From: Nocardia alba NBRC 108234
GTDB taxonomy: Bacteria; Actinomycetota; Actinomycetes; Mycobacteriales; Mycobacteriaceae
DNA length: 64,000 bases
NCBI RefSeq assembly: GCF_001612665.1
Contig: NZ_BDAX01000014.1
Span: forward strand, 1-64,000
Direction of reading: 5' to 3'
Positions within the stretch are counted from its first letter, which is position 1; each line of letters begins with the position of its first letter. The translations under genes were made by a program, and so were the position numbers. Shown here in pieces: positions 25,590-34,572 of the stretch. Below the pieces are notes generated by a model, which saw only the letters and a program-made list of their open reading frames with translations, searched no databases and was not told the origin of the DNA.

Positions 25590-26201
25590 TCAGAGGGCGT
25601 GGGCGTCGAGCCAGGCGCGGGCCGCCACTGCCGGATCGGTGCCGGTGTCGACCTGGCCGACGAGGTCGGTCAGGTCGTCGGTGGTCAGTTCGCCCGCCAC
25701 GTAGTTGAGTTTCTTCAGCTGTTGGCGATCGAAGATTCCGCTGCGGTACAGCGCGACAACGCGCTGGGTGCGGGCGCTCTTCTCGGTTGTCGCGCCGTGG
25801 GTGTCGGCGACGCGCGGGTCCGTGCCATCTGCCGCATCCGATACCGAGATTCCCTGTGGGAGAGACGAATTGAGGGCCGCGACCACTTCGTCGGGGGTGC
25901 GCGCCGGGGAGGACGGGTTCCAGCGGTCGACGAGGGCGCCGTTGCGGGCGGGCAGGACCGCGATGCGACCGGCATCGAGATCGGCCAGGGGGGTGGACGA
26001 TCCGGTGACAACGGTGGAGTCGGTGCCCGCGCGTTCCAGTGCCTGGGAATAGATCTCGGCGAGCAGAACTGATTCCGTGGTCGAATCCCCGCCGACTACG
26101 ACGACCGGACCGGTGTCGTCCCCGCTGCAGGAAATGGTGCCGAGAGCGCAGGTAGCGGCCAGGATCGCGGCGGCGGTTCGACGCACGACGACCGAGTACA
26201 T
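25590..26201 (-). CDS. Single-lobe OpuAC-like lipoprotein, paralogue of the osmolyte-binding protein
   Basis: 203 residues with a lipobox (AATCALGTISCSGDD). Segments align with the neighbouring binding protein: TTESVLLAEIYSQALERAGT with ETVANIYTEVLRINGF, LDAGRIAVLPARNGALVDRW with LRQCAISLIPEYTGNLLQYL, and the C-terminal helices (NYVAGELTTDDLTDLVGQVD) with AVSAKLTTTELISLNTAVSG. The roughly 90-residue second lobe (QRPGGLPGLKKNYGLDITDA through DPKHNFAAQN in the neighbour) is absent, with no stop or frameshift. It is divergent from the transporter operon. Without the lobe it cannot close on a ligand as ProX/OpuAC proteins do, so a regulatory or accessory role is possible. Confidence 0.7.
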   Translation of the reverse strand: MYSVVVRRTAAAILAATCALGTISCSGDDTGPVVVVGGDSTTESVLLAEIYSQALERAGTDSTVVTGSSTPLADLDAGRIAVLPARNGALVDRWNPSSPARTPDEVVAALNSSLPQGISVSDAADGTDPRVADTHGATTEKSARTQRVVALYRSGIFDRQQLKKLNYVAGELTTDDLTDLVGQVDTGTDPAVAARAWLDAHAL

Positions 26202-26340
26202 CCGGCGACACCAACTTTCCGTATTTGCCGTCAACCCGCGCAATTCGGCCCGACGGCGGGCAGTATGAACTACCAGAATGTACCTGTGGCCCCCGGGTCG
26301 CACGCACAGCGCACTGCCCGCCTTTGCCGGAAGGACATCA

Positions 26341-27333
26341 GTGAAAACCGACTCCGCCTCCTCCTCACCAGGACACCGTCGACCGGCACGCCGCCTCGCG
26401 ATGCGGGCGGGCAGGGTCCTGGTCGCCGCGGTGGCGCTGGCCGCCGCCATGATCGCCTCCGCCTGCGGCAACAGCGATCCGCTCGCCGCCAAGGGCGATT
26501 GCACGAGCGACGCGCTGATCGTCGGGTCGGCCAACTTCCCCGAGTCCGAGACCGTCGCCAATATCTACACCGAAGTGCTGCGGATCAACGGTTTCAACGT
26601 CGACACCAAGTTCGACATCGGCTCACGCGAGGCCTACATCCCCGCCCTGCGCCAGTGCGCGATCTCGCTCATCCCCGAATACACCGGCAACCTGCTGCAA
26701 TATCTCGACAAGGACGCCACGGCCACCGCCGCGCCGGAGGTGAACGCCGCGCTCACCAAGGCGCTCGGCGATGACCTCGCCATCGCGACGCCCGCCCCCG
26801 GCGAGGATTCGGACGCGGTGGTCGTCACCCGCGCCACGGCCGACAAATGGAACTTGAAGTCCATCGCCGACCTCGCGCCGCACTCGGCCGAGGTGAAGTT
26901 CGCCGCGATGGCCGAATTCGCGCAGCGCCCCGGCGGACTCCCCGGCTTGAAGAAGAACTACGGCCTCGACATCACCGACGCCAATTTCGTGCCGATCGCC
27001 GACGGCGGCGGCCCCGCGACGGTGCGCGCGCTGGTCGAGGGCCAGGTCACCGCGGCCGACATCTTCACCACCTCACCGGCGATCGCGCAGAACAATCTGG
27101 TCGTCCTCGCCGATCCGAAGCACAATTTCGCGGCCCAGAACGTGGTCCCGCTGTTCAATGCCGCGAAGAAGTCCGACAAGGCCGTGGCCGTGCTCGACGC
27201 GGTATCGGCCAAACTCACCACCACCGAACTGATCTCGCTGAACACGGCCGTCTCGGGCGATGCCAAGATCGAACCGAAGGCCGCCGCGCTCGCCTGGATC
27301 ACCGCGCAGGGGCTGAACTCCCCTATCGGCTAG
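26341..27333 (+). CDS. Osmolyte (glycine betaine/choline/carnitine-type) ABC substrate-binding lipoprotein
   Basis: 330 residues. GTG start at 26341 after GGAAGG; a positively charged stretch, hydrophobic helix and lipobox MIASACGN follow. The OpuAC-like domain begins DALIVGSANFPESETVANIY and ends with FNAAKKSDKAVAVLDAVSAK. It is lipid-anchored on the outer face of the membrane and hands a quaternary amine or similar solute to the permeases encoded downstream. It is the first gene of a four-gene operon and the intact paralogue of the truncated gene divergent from it. Confidence 0.9.
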   Translation: MKTDSASSSPGHRRPARRLAMRAGRVLVAAVALAAAMIASACGNSDPLAAKGDCTSDALIVGSANFPESETVANIYTEVLRINGFNVDTKFDIGSREAYIPALRQCAISLIPEYTGNLLQYLDKDATATAAPEVNAALTKALGDDLAIATPAPGEDSDAVVVTRATADKWNLKSIADLAPHSAEVKFAAMAEFAQRPGGLPGLKKNYGLDITDANFVPIADGGGPATVRALVEGQVTAADIFTTSPAIAQNNLVVLADPKHNFAAQNVVPLFNAAKKSDKAVAVLDAVSAKLTTTELISLNTAVSGDAKIEPKAAALAWITAQGLNSPIG

Positions 27334-27358
27334 GCGCCGCGCCTCGAGGAGAATCTCC

Positions 27359-28507
27359 ATGTCCGACATCGAATTCCGCGGTATCGACAAGACCTATCCG
27401 AACGGCACGCACGCGGTGCGCGAGCTGAACCTGCGCATCGACTCGGGATCGTTCACCGTGTTCGTGGGGCCCTCCGGCTGCGGCAAGACCACCTCGATGC
27501 GCATGATCAACCGAATGGTCGACCCCACCGCGGGCACCATCACCGTGGACGGTCGCGATATCGCCACGGTCGATCCGGTGACACTGCGCCTCGGTGTCGG
27601 CTACGTGATCCAGAGCGGCGGACTGCTGCCCCACCGCAGGGTGGTCGACAATGTGGCGACCGTGCCGATGCTGCTCGGGCAATCACGCAGGGCCGCCCGC
27701 GCGGCGGCACTGGAGGTGATGGACCGGGTCGGTTTGGATCGCGAGCTGGCGCAACGGTATCCGGCGCAACTGTCGGGCGGGCAGCAGCAGCGGGTCGGGG
27801 TGGCGCGCGCACTGGCCGCCGACCCGCCGGTGCTGTTGATGGACGAGCCGTTCAGCGCGGTGGACCCGGTGGTGCGGGCGGAATTGCAATCGGAGATGCG
27901 GCGGTTGCAGTCCGCGTTACACAAGACGATCGTGTTCGTCACCCACGATATCGACGAGGCGATCACCCTCGGCGACAAGATCGCGGTGTTCGGGCGCGGT
28001 GGCATGCTGCAGCAGTTCGACCCGCCGGAGCGCGTATTGGCCCAGCCCGCAACAGATTTCGTAGCCGGATTCGTGGGAAGGGATCGCGGCTACCGAGGAC
28101 TGTCGTTCCGCAGCGCGGACGCTGTCACACTGGCCCCGATTCGCACGATCGACGCGGACGGCATCGCCGCATTGCGGCTCGACCAGGGTGAGTGGGCACT
28201 GGTCGTCGACGAACTCGGCAAGCCCGGCGGCTGGATCGACGTCACCGGCGTGGAGCGCGTGCGCGCCGGAAAACCCGTGGCATCCAGCGTTTCCGCGGGC
28301 GGCTCGCTGTTCACCCCTGACAGCGATCTCCGCCAGGCACTGGACGCCGCGATCTCCTCGCCGTCGGGAATCGGTGTCGCCGTCGACGCGGCGGGGGCGG
28401 TGCGCGGCGGGCTGCTCGCCACCGATGTGCTGACCCAACTCGCCGCGCAACGCGAAGCCGAGGACTCCGAACGCAATCAGGAGTTCTTCACCCAGGGCAC
28501 CGCGTGA
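27359..28507 (+). CDS. Osmolyte ABC transporter ATPase (ProV/OpuAA-like)
   Basis: 382 residues. Walker A GPSGCGKTTS, Q-loop YVIQSGGLLPHRRV, signature LSGGQQQRVGVARALAADPP, Walker B VLLMDEPFSAVDP and H-loop VFVTHDIDEAITLGDK. The C-terminal third (from about residue 245) is a CBS-like regulatory region, as in OpuA proteins where ionic strength gates transport. A GAGGAGA site precedes the ATG. The gene is coupled to the next permease by a GTGA overlap. Confidence 0.93.
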   Translation: MSDIEFRGIDKTYPNGTHAVRELNLRIDSGSFTVFVGPSGCGKTTSMRMINRMVDPTAGTITVDGRDIATVDPVTLRLGVGYVIQSGGLLPHRRVVDNVATVPMLLGQSRRAARAAALEVMDRVGLDRELAQRYPAQLSGGQQQRVGVARALAADPPVLLMDEPFSAVDPVVRAELQSEMRRLQSALHKTIVFVTHDIDEAITLGDKIAVFGRGGMLQQFDPPERVLAQPATDFVAGFVGRDRGYRGLSFRSADAVTLAPIRTIDADGIAALRLDQGEWALVVDELGKPGGWIDVTGVERVRAGKPVASSVSAGGSLFTPDSDLRQALDAAISSPSGIGVAVDAAGAVRGGLLATDVLTQLAAQREAEDSERNQEFFTQGTA

Positions 28508-29157
28508 GATATCTGATCGACAATTTCGCCGAGGTCATGGCGATGACCCGCACCCATCTGGTGCTCGCGATGGTCCCGCTGCTTCTCGGCCTTCTGCTCG
28601 CGGTCCCGATCGGCGCGCTGGTGCGAGGAACCCGCTGGGCCCGACGGTTGGCCATCACGCTGTCGAGCGTGGCGTACACCATTCCGTCGCTCGCCCTGTT
28701 CGTGATCATTCCGCCGCTGCTCGGCATCTCGATGATCGACCCGCTCAACGTGATCATCGCGCTCACCGTGTACTCGACCGCGCTGCTGGTGATCGCGGTG
28801 CCGATGGCGCTGGATACGGTGCCCGCCGAGGTGATCAGCGCCGCCGACGCGATCGGGTTCGGCGGGTTGCGGCGCACCGTCACCGTCGACATGCCGCTGG
28901 CGCTACCGGTCTTCACCGCCTCTTTGCGCGTGGTGGTGGTGACCAATATCGCGATGGTGTCGGTGGGCGCGCTGATCGGCGTCGGCGGGCTCGGGAAACT
29001 GTTCACGCAGGGCTATCAGCGTGACTACCCCGATCAGATCGTCGCGGGCATCATCGTCACCCTGGTGCTGGCGCTGATCTTCGATCGCCTGGTGTTCCTG
29101 CTCGGGGCGCTGGCGACCCCGTGGACCAGGGCGCACGCGAGCGGGACGCGCTCGTGA
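28504..29157 (+). CDS. Osmolyte ABC transporter permease 1
   Basis: 217 residues, about five to six membrane helices, with the EAA-type loop SAADAIGFGGLRRTVTVDMP that docks onto the ATPase. The GTG start overlaps the ATPase stop. It belongs to the ProW/OpuAB group and forms a heterodimeric channel with the next gene product. Confidence 0.9.
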   Translation: MRYLIDNFAEVMAMTRTHLVLAMVPLLLGLLLAVPIGALVRGTRWARRLAITLSSVAYTIPSLALFVIIPPLLGISMIDPLNVIIALTVYSTALLVIAVPMALDTVPAEVISAADAIGFGGLRRTVTVDMPLALPVFTASLRVVVVTNIAMVSVGALIGVGGLGKLFTQGYQRDYPDQIVAGIIVTLVLALIFDRLVFLLGALATPWTRAHASGTRS

Positions 29158-29861
29158 ACCTGTTCCTCGAAGCCTGGAACTACCTGAGCGACAGCGCCAA
29201 CTGGGGCGGCCCCACCGGCATCGAACATCGACTGCTGCAACATCTTTGGTACAGCTTCCTGGCGGTGGCGTGCTCGGCGGTGATCGCGGTGCCGCTCGGG
29301 TCGATCATCGGGCACACGCGCCGCGGCAGCGCGGTGATGGTCGGTTTCGCCAATGCCATGCGGGCGCTGCCGACGCTGGGTCTGCTCACGTTTCTGGTGC
29401 TCGGCCTCGGTCTCGGCCTGATCCCGCCGCTGCTGGCGCTGATCACCGTCGGCATTCCACCGCTGCTGGCGGGGGCGTACGCGGGGATCGCGAACGTGCC
29501 CGCCGATGTCGTCGACGCCTCGCGGGCGATGGGAATGACCGAGCGTCAGATCCTGTCGCGGGTCGAGGTGCCCAATGCGCTGCCGGTGCTGCTCGGCGGG
29601 TTGCGCAATGCCACGTTGCAGGTCGTCGCCACCGCGACCATCGCGGCCTACGTCAACCTCGGCGGGCTCGGCCGCTACATCTTCGACGGGATCGGGCTCT
29701 ACCGCTACGACCTGGTGCTGGTCGGTGCGCTGTTGGTCGCCGCGCTCGCGCTGGTGCTCGACGGGCTGCTGGCGATCGCGGTGTGGGCGAGCGTGCCCGG
29801 CACCGGCCGGCTCACCCGCGCACCGGCGGACCCCACACGATCCTCAGTCGTCACCGAGTAG
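29154..29861 (+). CDS. Osmolyte ABC transporter permease 2
   Basis: 235 residues, multiple helices, EAA-type loop DASRAMGMTERQILSRVEVP. The GTG at 29154 overlaps the previous stop (GTGA), showing translational coupling. Two different permeases in one system is the OsmF/YehWXYZ-like or EgtU-like arrangement more than classical ProVWX. Its last 18 bp overlap the 3' end of a small gene on the other strand. Confidence 0.9.
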   Translation: MNLFLEAWNYLSDSANWGGPTGIEHRLLQHLWYSFLAVACSAVIAVPLGSIIGHTRRGSAVMVGFANAMRALPTLGLLTFLVLGLGLGLIPPLLALITVGIPPLLAGAYAGIANVPADVVDASRAMGMTERQILSRVEVPNALPVLLGGLRNATLQVVATATIAAYVNLGGLGRYIFDGIGLYRYDLVLVGALLVAALALVLDGLLAIAVWASVPGTGRLTRAPADPTRSSVVTE

Positions 29862-30053
29862 TGCTCGCAGCTGCGGGTCCTCGGCCAGAACGTCCAACAT
29901 CCTGGCACGTTCCCTGGCGCGCTGGGCGTTGGCGTGGATCCACTCCTGCGCCGCCTGCACCATCGCCACATTCACCGAAACTCCCGTAGCCGCCGCGGCG
30001 GCCGCGAGTTGCTCGGCGACGTCTTCGGGAAGGTGAACGGCGATGGTGGTCAT
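29844..30053 (-). CDS. Ribbon-helix-helix antitoxin-like small protein
   Basis: 69 residues: MTTIAVHLPEDVAEQLAAAA, then TGVSVNVAMVQAAQEWIHAN and a charged tail ending LRALLGDD. The strand-helix-helix order matches CopG/VapB-type antitoxins. No toxin gene adjoins it: malic enzyme lies upstream and the convergent permease gene downstream. It is therefore a second orphan antitoxin-like protein in this window, perhaps a stand-alone DNA-binding regulator. Confidence 0.7.
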   Translation of the reverse strand: MTTIAVHLPEDVAEQLAAAAAATGVSVNVAMVQAAQEWIHANAQRARERARMLDVLAEDPQLRALLGDD

Positions 30054-30076
30054 CGTTCGATGATCCCAGACAACGC

Positions 30077-30114
30077 GACAGCGCCCCCGTTCCGGTGGGA
30101 ACGGGGGCGCTGTC
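30077..30114. terminator. Terminator hairpin after the malic enzyme gene
   Basis: A perfect 17-bp stem (30077-30093 with 30098-30114) with a GGTG loop. It starts 12 nt past the leftward malic enzyme stop and separates it from the small RHH gene. Confidence 0.92.
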
Positions 30115-30125
30115 AGCGAGAGAGA

Positions 30126-31346
30126 TCAGGCGACGCCCTCGGCACGCGCGGCCTGCGCGACGGCCTCGGCCACAGCCGGAGCAACGCGCGGATCGAGCGG
30201 GCTCGGGATGATCTTGTCGACGGCGAGCTCGTCGGCGACGACGCCGAAGATGGCGTTCGCGGCGGCGACCTTCATGCCCTCGGTGATCCGGCGGGCACCC
30301 GCGTCGAGCGCGCCCTTGAACACGCCGGGGAAGGCGAGCACATTGTTGATCTGGTTCGGGAAGTCGCTGCGGCCCGTCGCCACGATCGCCACGTACTTGG
30401 CGGCCACGTCGGGGTGGATCTCCGGGTCCGGGTTGGACATGGCGAACACGATCGCCTCCGGCGCCATCGAGGCGATGAGCTCCTCGGGAATGGTGCCCGC
30501 GGACAGGCCGAGGAACACATCGGCCCCGGCGAGCGCCTCGGCCGCGCCGCCGGTGAGACCGCGCGGGTTGGAGCGGGCGGCCAGGTCGGCCTTCACGCCG
30601 TTGAGACCGTCGCGACCGGCGCTGACGATGCCCTTCGAGTCGAGCACGACCACATCGGGGACGCCCGCGGCGATCAGGATGTCGGCACACGCCACACCGG
30701 CAGCACCGGCGCCGGAGACGACGACCTTCAGCCCGGACATGTCACGGCCCTGGACCGCGGCCGCGCCCTTGAGGGCGGCCAGCACCACGATGGCGGTGCC
30801 GTGCTGGTCGTCGTGCATGACCGGGCAGTCCAGCGCCTCGATGACGCGGCGCTCGATCTCGAAGCAGCGCGGGGCGGAGATGTCCTCCAGGTTCACCGCG
30901 CCGAAGCTCGGACGCAGGTGGATCAGCGTCTGGACGATCTCGTCGGGATCGGTGGTGTCGAGCACCAGCGGGATCGAGTTCAGCCCCGCGAACTTCTTGA
31001 ACAGCGCGGCCTTGCCCTCCATCACGGGCAGCGAGGCGCGCGGGCCGATGTCGCCGAGGCCGAGCACGGCGGTGCCGTCGCTGACCACGACCACGAGCCG
31101 GTCGGTCCAGGTGTAGGTCTTGGTGAGCGCGGCGTCCTCGGCGATCGCCCGGCTGACCTGGGCGACACCCGGGGTGTAGGCGATGGACAGATCGCGCTGG
31201 GTCTCGAGGGGGGCGCTGAGCTCGACAGACAGCTTTCCACCGAGGTGACCCGCGAAGATCTCCTCCTGGGTGATCGCGGCGAGGCTCGCTGCGTCATCGG
31301 CCTTGGGTGCCGCGGTGGCATTCGGTGCGTCAGTCACAGGTGACAC
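30126..31346 (-). CDS. NAD(P)-dependent malic enzyme
   Basis: 406 residues from a GTG with CAGGAG before it. Signature blocks: the tyrosine region LSIAYTPGVAQVSRAI, SDGTAVLGLGDIGPRASLPV, the metal-ligand region MHDDQHGTAIV, the nucleotide site VVVSGAGAAGVACADILIAA, and AMSNPDPEIHPD. It converts malate to pyruvate and CO2 with NAD(P) reduction in the cytoplasm. The length matches the short bacterial form without the phosphotransacetylase domain of MaeB. Confidence 0.93.
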   Translation of the reverse strand: MSPVTDAPNATAAPKADDAASLAAITQEEIFAGHLGGKLSVELSAPLETQRDLSIAYTPGVAQVSRAIAEDAALTKTYTWTDRLVVVVSDGTAVLGLGDIGPRASLPVMEGKAALFKKFAGLNSIPLVLDTTDPDEIVQTLIHLRPSFGAVNLEDISAPRCFEIERRVIEALDCPVMHDDQHGTAIVVLAALKGAAAVQGRDMSGLKVVVSGAGAAGVACADILIAAGVPDVVVLDSKGIVSAGRDGLNGVKADLAARSNPRGLTGGAAEALAGADVFLGLSAGTIPEELIASMAPEAIVFAMSNPDPEIHPDVAAKYVAIVATGRSDFPNQINNVLAFPGVFKGALDAGARRITEGMKVAAANAIFGVVADELAVDKIIPSPLDPRVAPAVAEAVAQAARAEGVA

Positions 31347-31769
31347 GATTTCACTCCTGCTCGAATCGGGCTCAACCGGGGGACGGTTACCGCCGGGTAC
31401 ATCGGAACTACGGATTTCTGGTGCGCCGGATTGCTACGACGCCGGGTCGCTACGACGCTCATCGGGTGCGCGACCGCACGCGTTTCGCGGTAGCAACCGG
31501 TACACGTGGCGCGGCACTGATCCGCCGAGCGGAGCCGGACGGGTGTGTCCGGGCGAGCAGAACGGGTCGACCAACGCTGCGACGGTGCGTCGCACGGCGC
31601 ATGGTCGCCGATGTCCCCGAACCCGGCGGTGGCAAGGGAAGGGAATCCGCAACATTCTGCCAGCACGATGCGTCGATTGCCAAACCGCGTCACGGGTCGA
31701 GCGTAGTCGGGCCGAATTGCCGTGGCGTAAGCGAAAACTCGCAGCACATCGGGAACATCCGGTGAACTT
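31347..31769. other. 423-bp intergenic region without a supported gene
   Basis: This lies upstream of the malic enzyme gene and downstream of the leftward flavoprotein gene. It must hold the malic enzyme promoter. Short frames exist on both strands but none has a ribosome site, balanced composition or recognisable protein. No strong hairpin or repeat was seen. Confidence 0.6.
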
Positions 31770-33326
31770 TCACACCGCGGCGGGGGTGGCCGCGGTGAGC
31801 TCGCCGTCGAGCGGGGGCGACCATTGCTCCCGGCGCACCCACACCTCGTCGAGCCCACCACAGCGCAGCCGGACCAGCCAATCCGAGTGCGCGGCGGGGT
31901 GGTCGATGCGACGGTGGATGCCACGGCTCTCGGCGCGCAGCAGCGCGCTGTAACCCGCCCACCGGGCGACGGCGAGGAGGGCGGCCGCCTGGCGGGCCCG
32001 CAGCTGTCCCACCCCGAGACCGCCGAGATCGAACTGGGCACCGGGCCACATCGCGTCCAGCTCCGCGATGCTGTCGCCGAGACTGCCCGCGCTGCGCCGG
32101 TAGCTGCGGCGCAGCGGCAGCGTGTGCTCCTGCACCAGACCGATCACCGAACGCGGATCGATGTGGGAGTGGGGCCCGAGACCGACTCCGGGTACCGGAC
32201 GCGCACTGCTCGACCGCTCGTTGGCGACCGCGAACGCGGCGGCGCCCTGCCCCGCCCAGCTACCGGAGGCCAGCGCCCATGCGCCGTTGAGGCCGCCGCA
32301 GGCGCCCGCCGCACCGGTGACGATCTGCCTGCCGGTCGCGTCGCCCGCGCCGAACAGGCCGCGGACCGTCGTCGCGCAATCCGCGCCGGCGAGAGCGAGC
32401 CCGCCCGCGCCACGGATGGTGCCCTCCAGTACCGCCCGCACCGGCACCCGCCCGGCGGCGTCGACCGCGCCGTGTCTGCTCAACCAGTGCCGGACGGTGT
32501 CGGGCACTTCGCTCAGAGCCGCGAAGACCCGCCGACCGTCCGCGATCGCGGTGAGCGCGGCCGGGTGCCGGTCGGGCAGTTCGGCGCCCGTTTCGTCGTA
32601 GAGCGCCGCGAAATGCACCGACAGACCCGGCGCGACCGCCGGATGCGGATGGACGCGCGACAGCACCGGCGCCAGACCGTAGGCGCTGGAGAATTCCATC
32701 CCGCACAGTTCGGCGCCCGCTTCGGCCGCCATCAGCAGACCCTCGCCGGTGCTCACCTCGGTGCCCGCGCCACCGGACAGGAAGGCGCAGCCGCCGGTGG
32801 CCACCACCACCGCACCCGCGCGAATGGTCCACGGCCGGAACTTGTTGTGGCGCTGTACCCCCGCCGCCCCGACCACAGTGCCCGCCGGATCCACGAGTAA
32901 TTGCAGCGCCGAATGATGATCGAGAATGCGCACGCCGACCTCGAGCGCGCCACGACGAAGCCTGCGCAGGTAGCTCGCGCCGTCGAAGTGGACCTGCGCC
33001 GGGTCGCCGTGCGGATCGGGTACGCGATGGCGGGTCCCCGACCAGGTCAGCAATCGCTGGTGGGTCTCGTCGACCACGCGCAGCAGCCACTCGCGATCAC
33101 CGAGCTTGCCACCGGCGACGAACTCCTTCTCGACCGCCTCGGCACGGCCCGGACCGGGCGGAATATCCCAGAGCACGGTCGTGCCGTACATCGTGGGACC
33201 GCTGGAGCCGCAGCGACTCTTGTCGACCAGCGTTACCCGCGCACCCATCGCCGCGGCGGAGAGGGCGGCCCAGAGTCCGGCGGGTCCACCGCCGAGTATC
33301 AAGACATCGGTTTCGATGCTGGTCAC
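31770..33326 (-). CDS. FAD-dependent fumarate reductase/succinate dehydrogenase-type flavoprotein
   Basis: 518 residues. FAD site VLILGGGPAGLWAALSAAAM, a Ser/Gly loop DKSRCGSSGPTMYGTTVLWD, AVVVATGGCAFLSGGAGTEV and GLFGAGDATGRQIVTGAAGA with a late NGAWALASG. These define the FrdA/SdhA/L-aspartate-oxidase superfamily. The C-terminal helical part (SYRRSAGSLGDSIAELDAMW) is present, but no iron-sulfur or cytochrome partner is nearby. It may be a stand-alone oxidase or reductase. The GTG at 33326 gives the standard N-terminus; the ribosome site is weak. Confidence 0.8.
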   Translation of the reverse strand: MTSIETDVLILGGGPAGLWAALSAAAMGARVTLVDKSRCGSSGPTMYGTTVLWDIPPGPGRAEAVEKEFVAGGKLGDREWLLRVVDETHQRLLTWSGTRHRVPDPHGDPAQVHFDGASYLRRLRRGALEVGVRILDHHSALQLLVDPAGTVVGAAGVQRHNKFRPWTIRAGAVVVATGGCAFLSGGAGTEVSTGEGLLMAAEAGAELCGMEFSSAYGLAPVLSRVHPHPAVAPGLSVHFAALYDETGAELPDRHPAALTAIADGRRVFAALSEVPDTVRHWLSRHGAVDAAGRVPVRAVLEGTIRGAGGLALAGADCATTVRGLFGAGDATGRQIVTGAAGACGGLNGAWALASGSWAGQGAAAFAVANERSSSARPVPGVGLGPHSHIDPRSVIGLVQEHTLPLRRSYRRSAGSLGDSIAELDAMWPGAQFDLGGLGVGQLRARQAAALLAVARWAGYSALLRAESRGIHRRIDHPAAHSDWLVRLRCGGLDEVWVRREQWSPPLDGELTAATPAAV

Positions 33327-33377
33327 ACGGTTAAGTATTCGGGCACAGTTCACCCGTCCGCAACCATTACGTGGCCG

Positions 33378-33644
33378 TCAACCCCACCATTGTGTCCAAA
33401 CCAATACACCAGCCGTGACCAAGACCGCTCCCGACCCCAACAGGGCCGACATGCCACGACGCCGGTCGGCGAAGACCTGGGCGAGCACCACCACGACGGC
33501 GGCCACGACATGCCACGCCAACGATTGCGCGCCCGGCCCGGGAAAGTCGCGGCGCGCGCCGATCACCGCCGCGCCGACGACCACGCACAGGAGCACGAGA
33601 ACCCCACCCGCGACAACGCCGCTGACCGTGCGCACCAGTGTCAC
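33378..33644 (-). CDS. Small membrane protein, three helices
   Basis: 88 residues. Three hydrophobic segments (VSGVVAGGVLVLLCVVVGAA, WHVVAAVVVVLAQVFAD, LLGSGAVLVTAGVLVWTQWW). The GTG at 33644 overlaps the stop of the PHP gene (GTGA), so the two are cotranscribed and coupled. Unknown function. Confidence 0.7.
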   Translation of the reverse strand: MTLVRTVSGVVAGGVLVLLCVVVGAAVIGARRDFPGPGAQSLAWHVVAAVVVVLAQVFADRRRGMSALLGSGAVLVTAGVLVWTQWWG

Positions 33645-34507
33645 GGGGCGATCACCGGCGTCCCACTCGCCTTGTCGATGAGGGCTTCGTACTGATCGAC
33701 AGCGGTGCCACACGCGCCGATCTCGATGGTCTTGTTACTGCCGTGGTAATCCGACGAGCCGGTGCGCACCAGATCCAATTCACGCGAGAGTTCGGTCAGT
33801 ACAAGGCGATCGGCCGCGTTGTGATCCGGGTGGTCGATCTCGAGCCCACCCAGACCGAGCCCGGCCAACTCCCTGATGTCGTCGAGCGCGAGCAACCTGC
33901 CCCGCTTGCGCGCGCGGGCATGGGCGATCACGCTGACCCCGCCCGCGGCCGCGATCAGCCGGACGGCCGTGGTGAGCGGGGTGTCGGCCTTCTCCGCGTA
34001 GTACGGCCCGTGCGGCGCGAGTAACTCGCGGAACGCGGCGTCCACGCTCTCCACCACCCCGGCCGCCACCAGCGCCTGCGCCAGATGCGGCCTGCCCACC
34101 GCGGGCCCCGCGGTCGCCATCACCGCGACGGGATCGATCGGCAGACCGTCGGCCGCCATCTTCTCGGCCATCGCCCGCACCCGGGCCACCCGCTCGCCAC
34201 GCAACCGCTCGCGTTCCTCGGCGAAACCGCGATCGGTGGGGTCGAACAGATACGCCAGCAGGTGCACCGGCACCGGATGGCCGTCCTCCCCCATGCCCGT
34301 GCACGACATCTCCATGCCACGCACCAGGGTCAGCCCGGCGGGGCGGGCCGCCTCGGCCTCGGCCCAGCCACGGGTGGTGTCGTGATCGGTGATCGCGACG
34401 ACGTCGAGACCGGCCGCCGCCGCGTGCCGCACCAGTTCGGCGGGGCTGTCGGTGCCGTCGGAGGCGGTGGAATGGGTATGCAGATCTATGCGCACACTCT
34501 CAGTCAT
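33641..34507 (-). CDS. PHP domain phosphoesterase
   Basis: 288 residues. Metal-site motifs of the PHP fold are all visible: DLHTHSTASDGTDSP, AITDHDT, RGMEMSC, SVIAHARARKRG and GSSDYHG near the end. Close relatives (TrpH/YciV type) cleave 3',5'-nucleoside bisphosphates or short RNA ends. It is a cytoplasmic enzyme. The ATG at 34507 starts at the usual family position. Divergent from corA, coupled to the small membrane protein. Confidence 0.9.
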   Translation of the reverse strand: MTESVRIDLHTHSTASDGTDSPAELVRHAAAAGLDVVAITDHDTTRGWAEAEAARPAGLTLVRGMEMSCTGMGEDGHPVPVHLLAYLFDPTDRGFAEERERLRGERVARVRAMAEKMAADGLPIDPVAVMATAGPAVGRPHLAQALVAAGVVESVDAAFRELLAPHGPYYAEKADTPLTTAVRLIAAAGGVSVIAHARARKRGRLLALDDIRELAGLGLGGLEIDHPDHNAADRLVLTELSRELDLVRTGSSDYHGSNKTIEIGACGTAVDQYEALIDKASGTPVIAP

Positions 34508-34572
34508 ACAGTGCGGTGTCGGGTACCGCGCGTTCCCGGGTGCGCGAGGACGGTGCACGTAGGATCCACTCG

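Noticed and set aside
31307..31765. A 152-codon rightward frame over the malic enzyme upstream region
   Set aside because: Biased composition, overlap with the start of the malic enzyme gene, no ribosome site and no recognisable protein.
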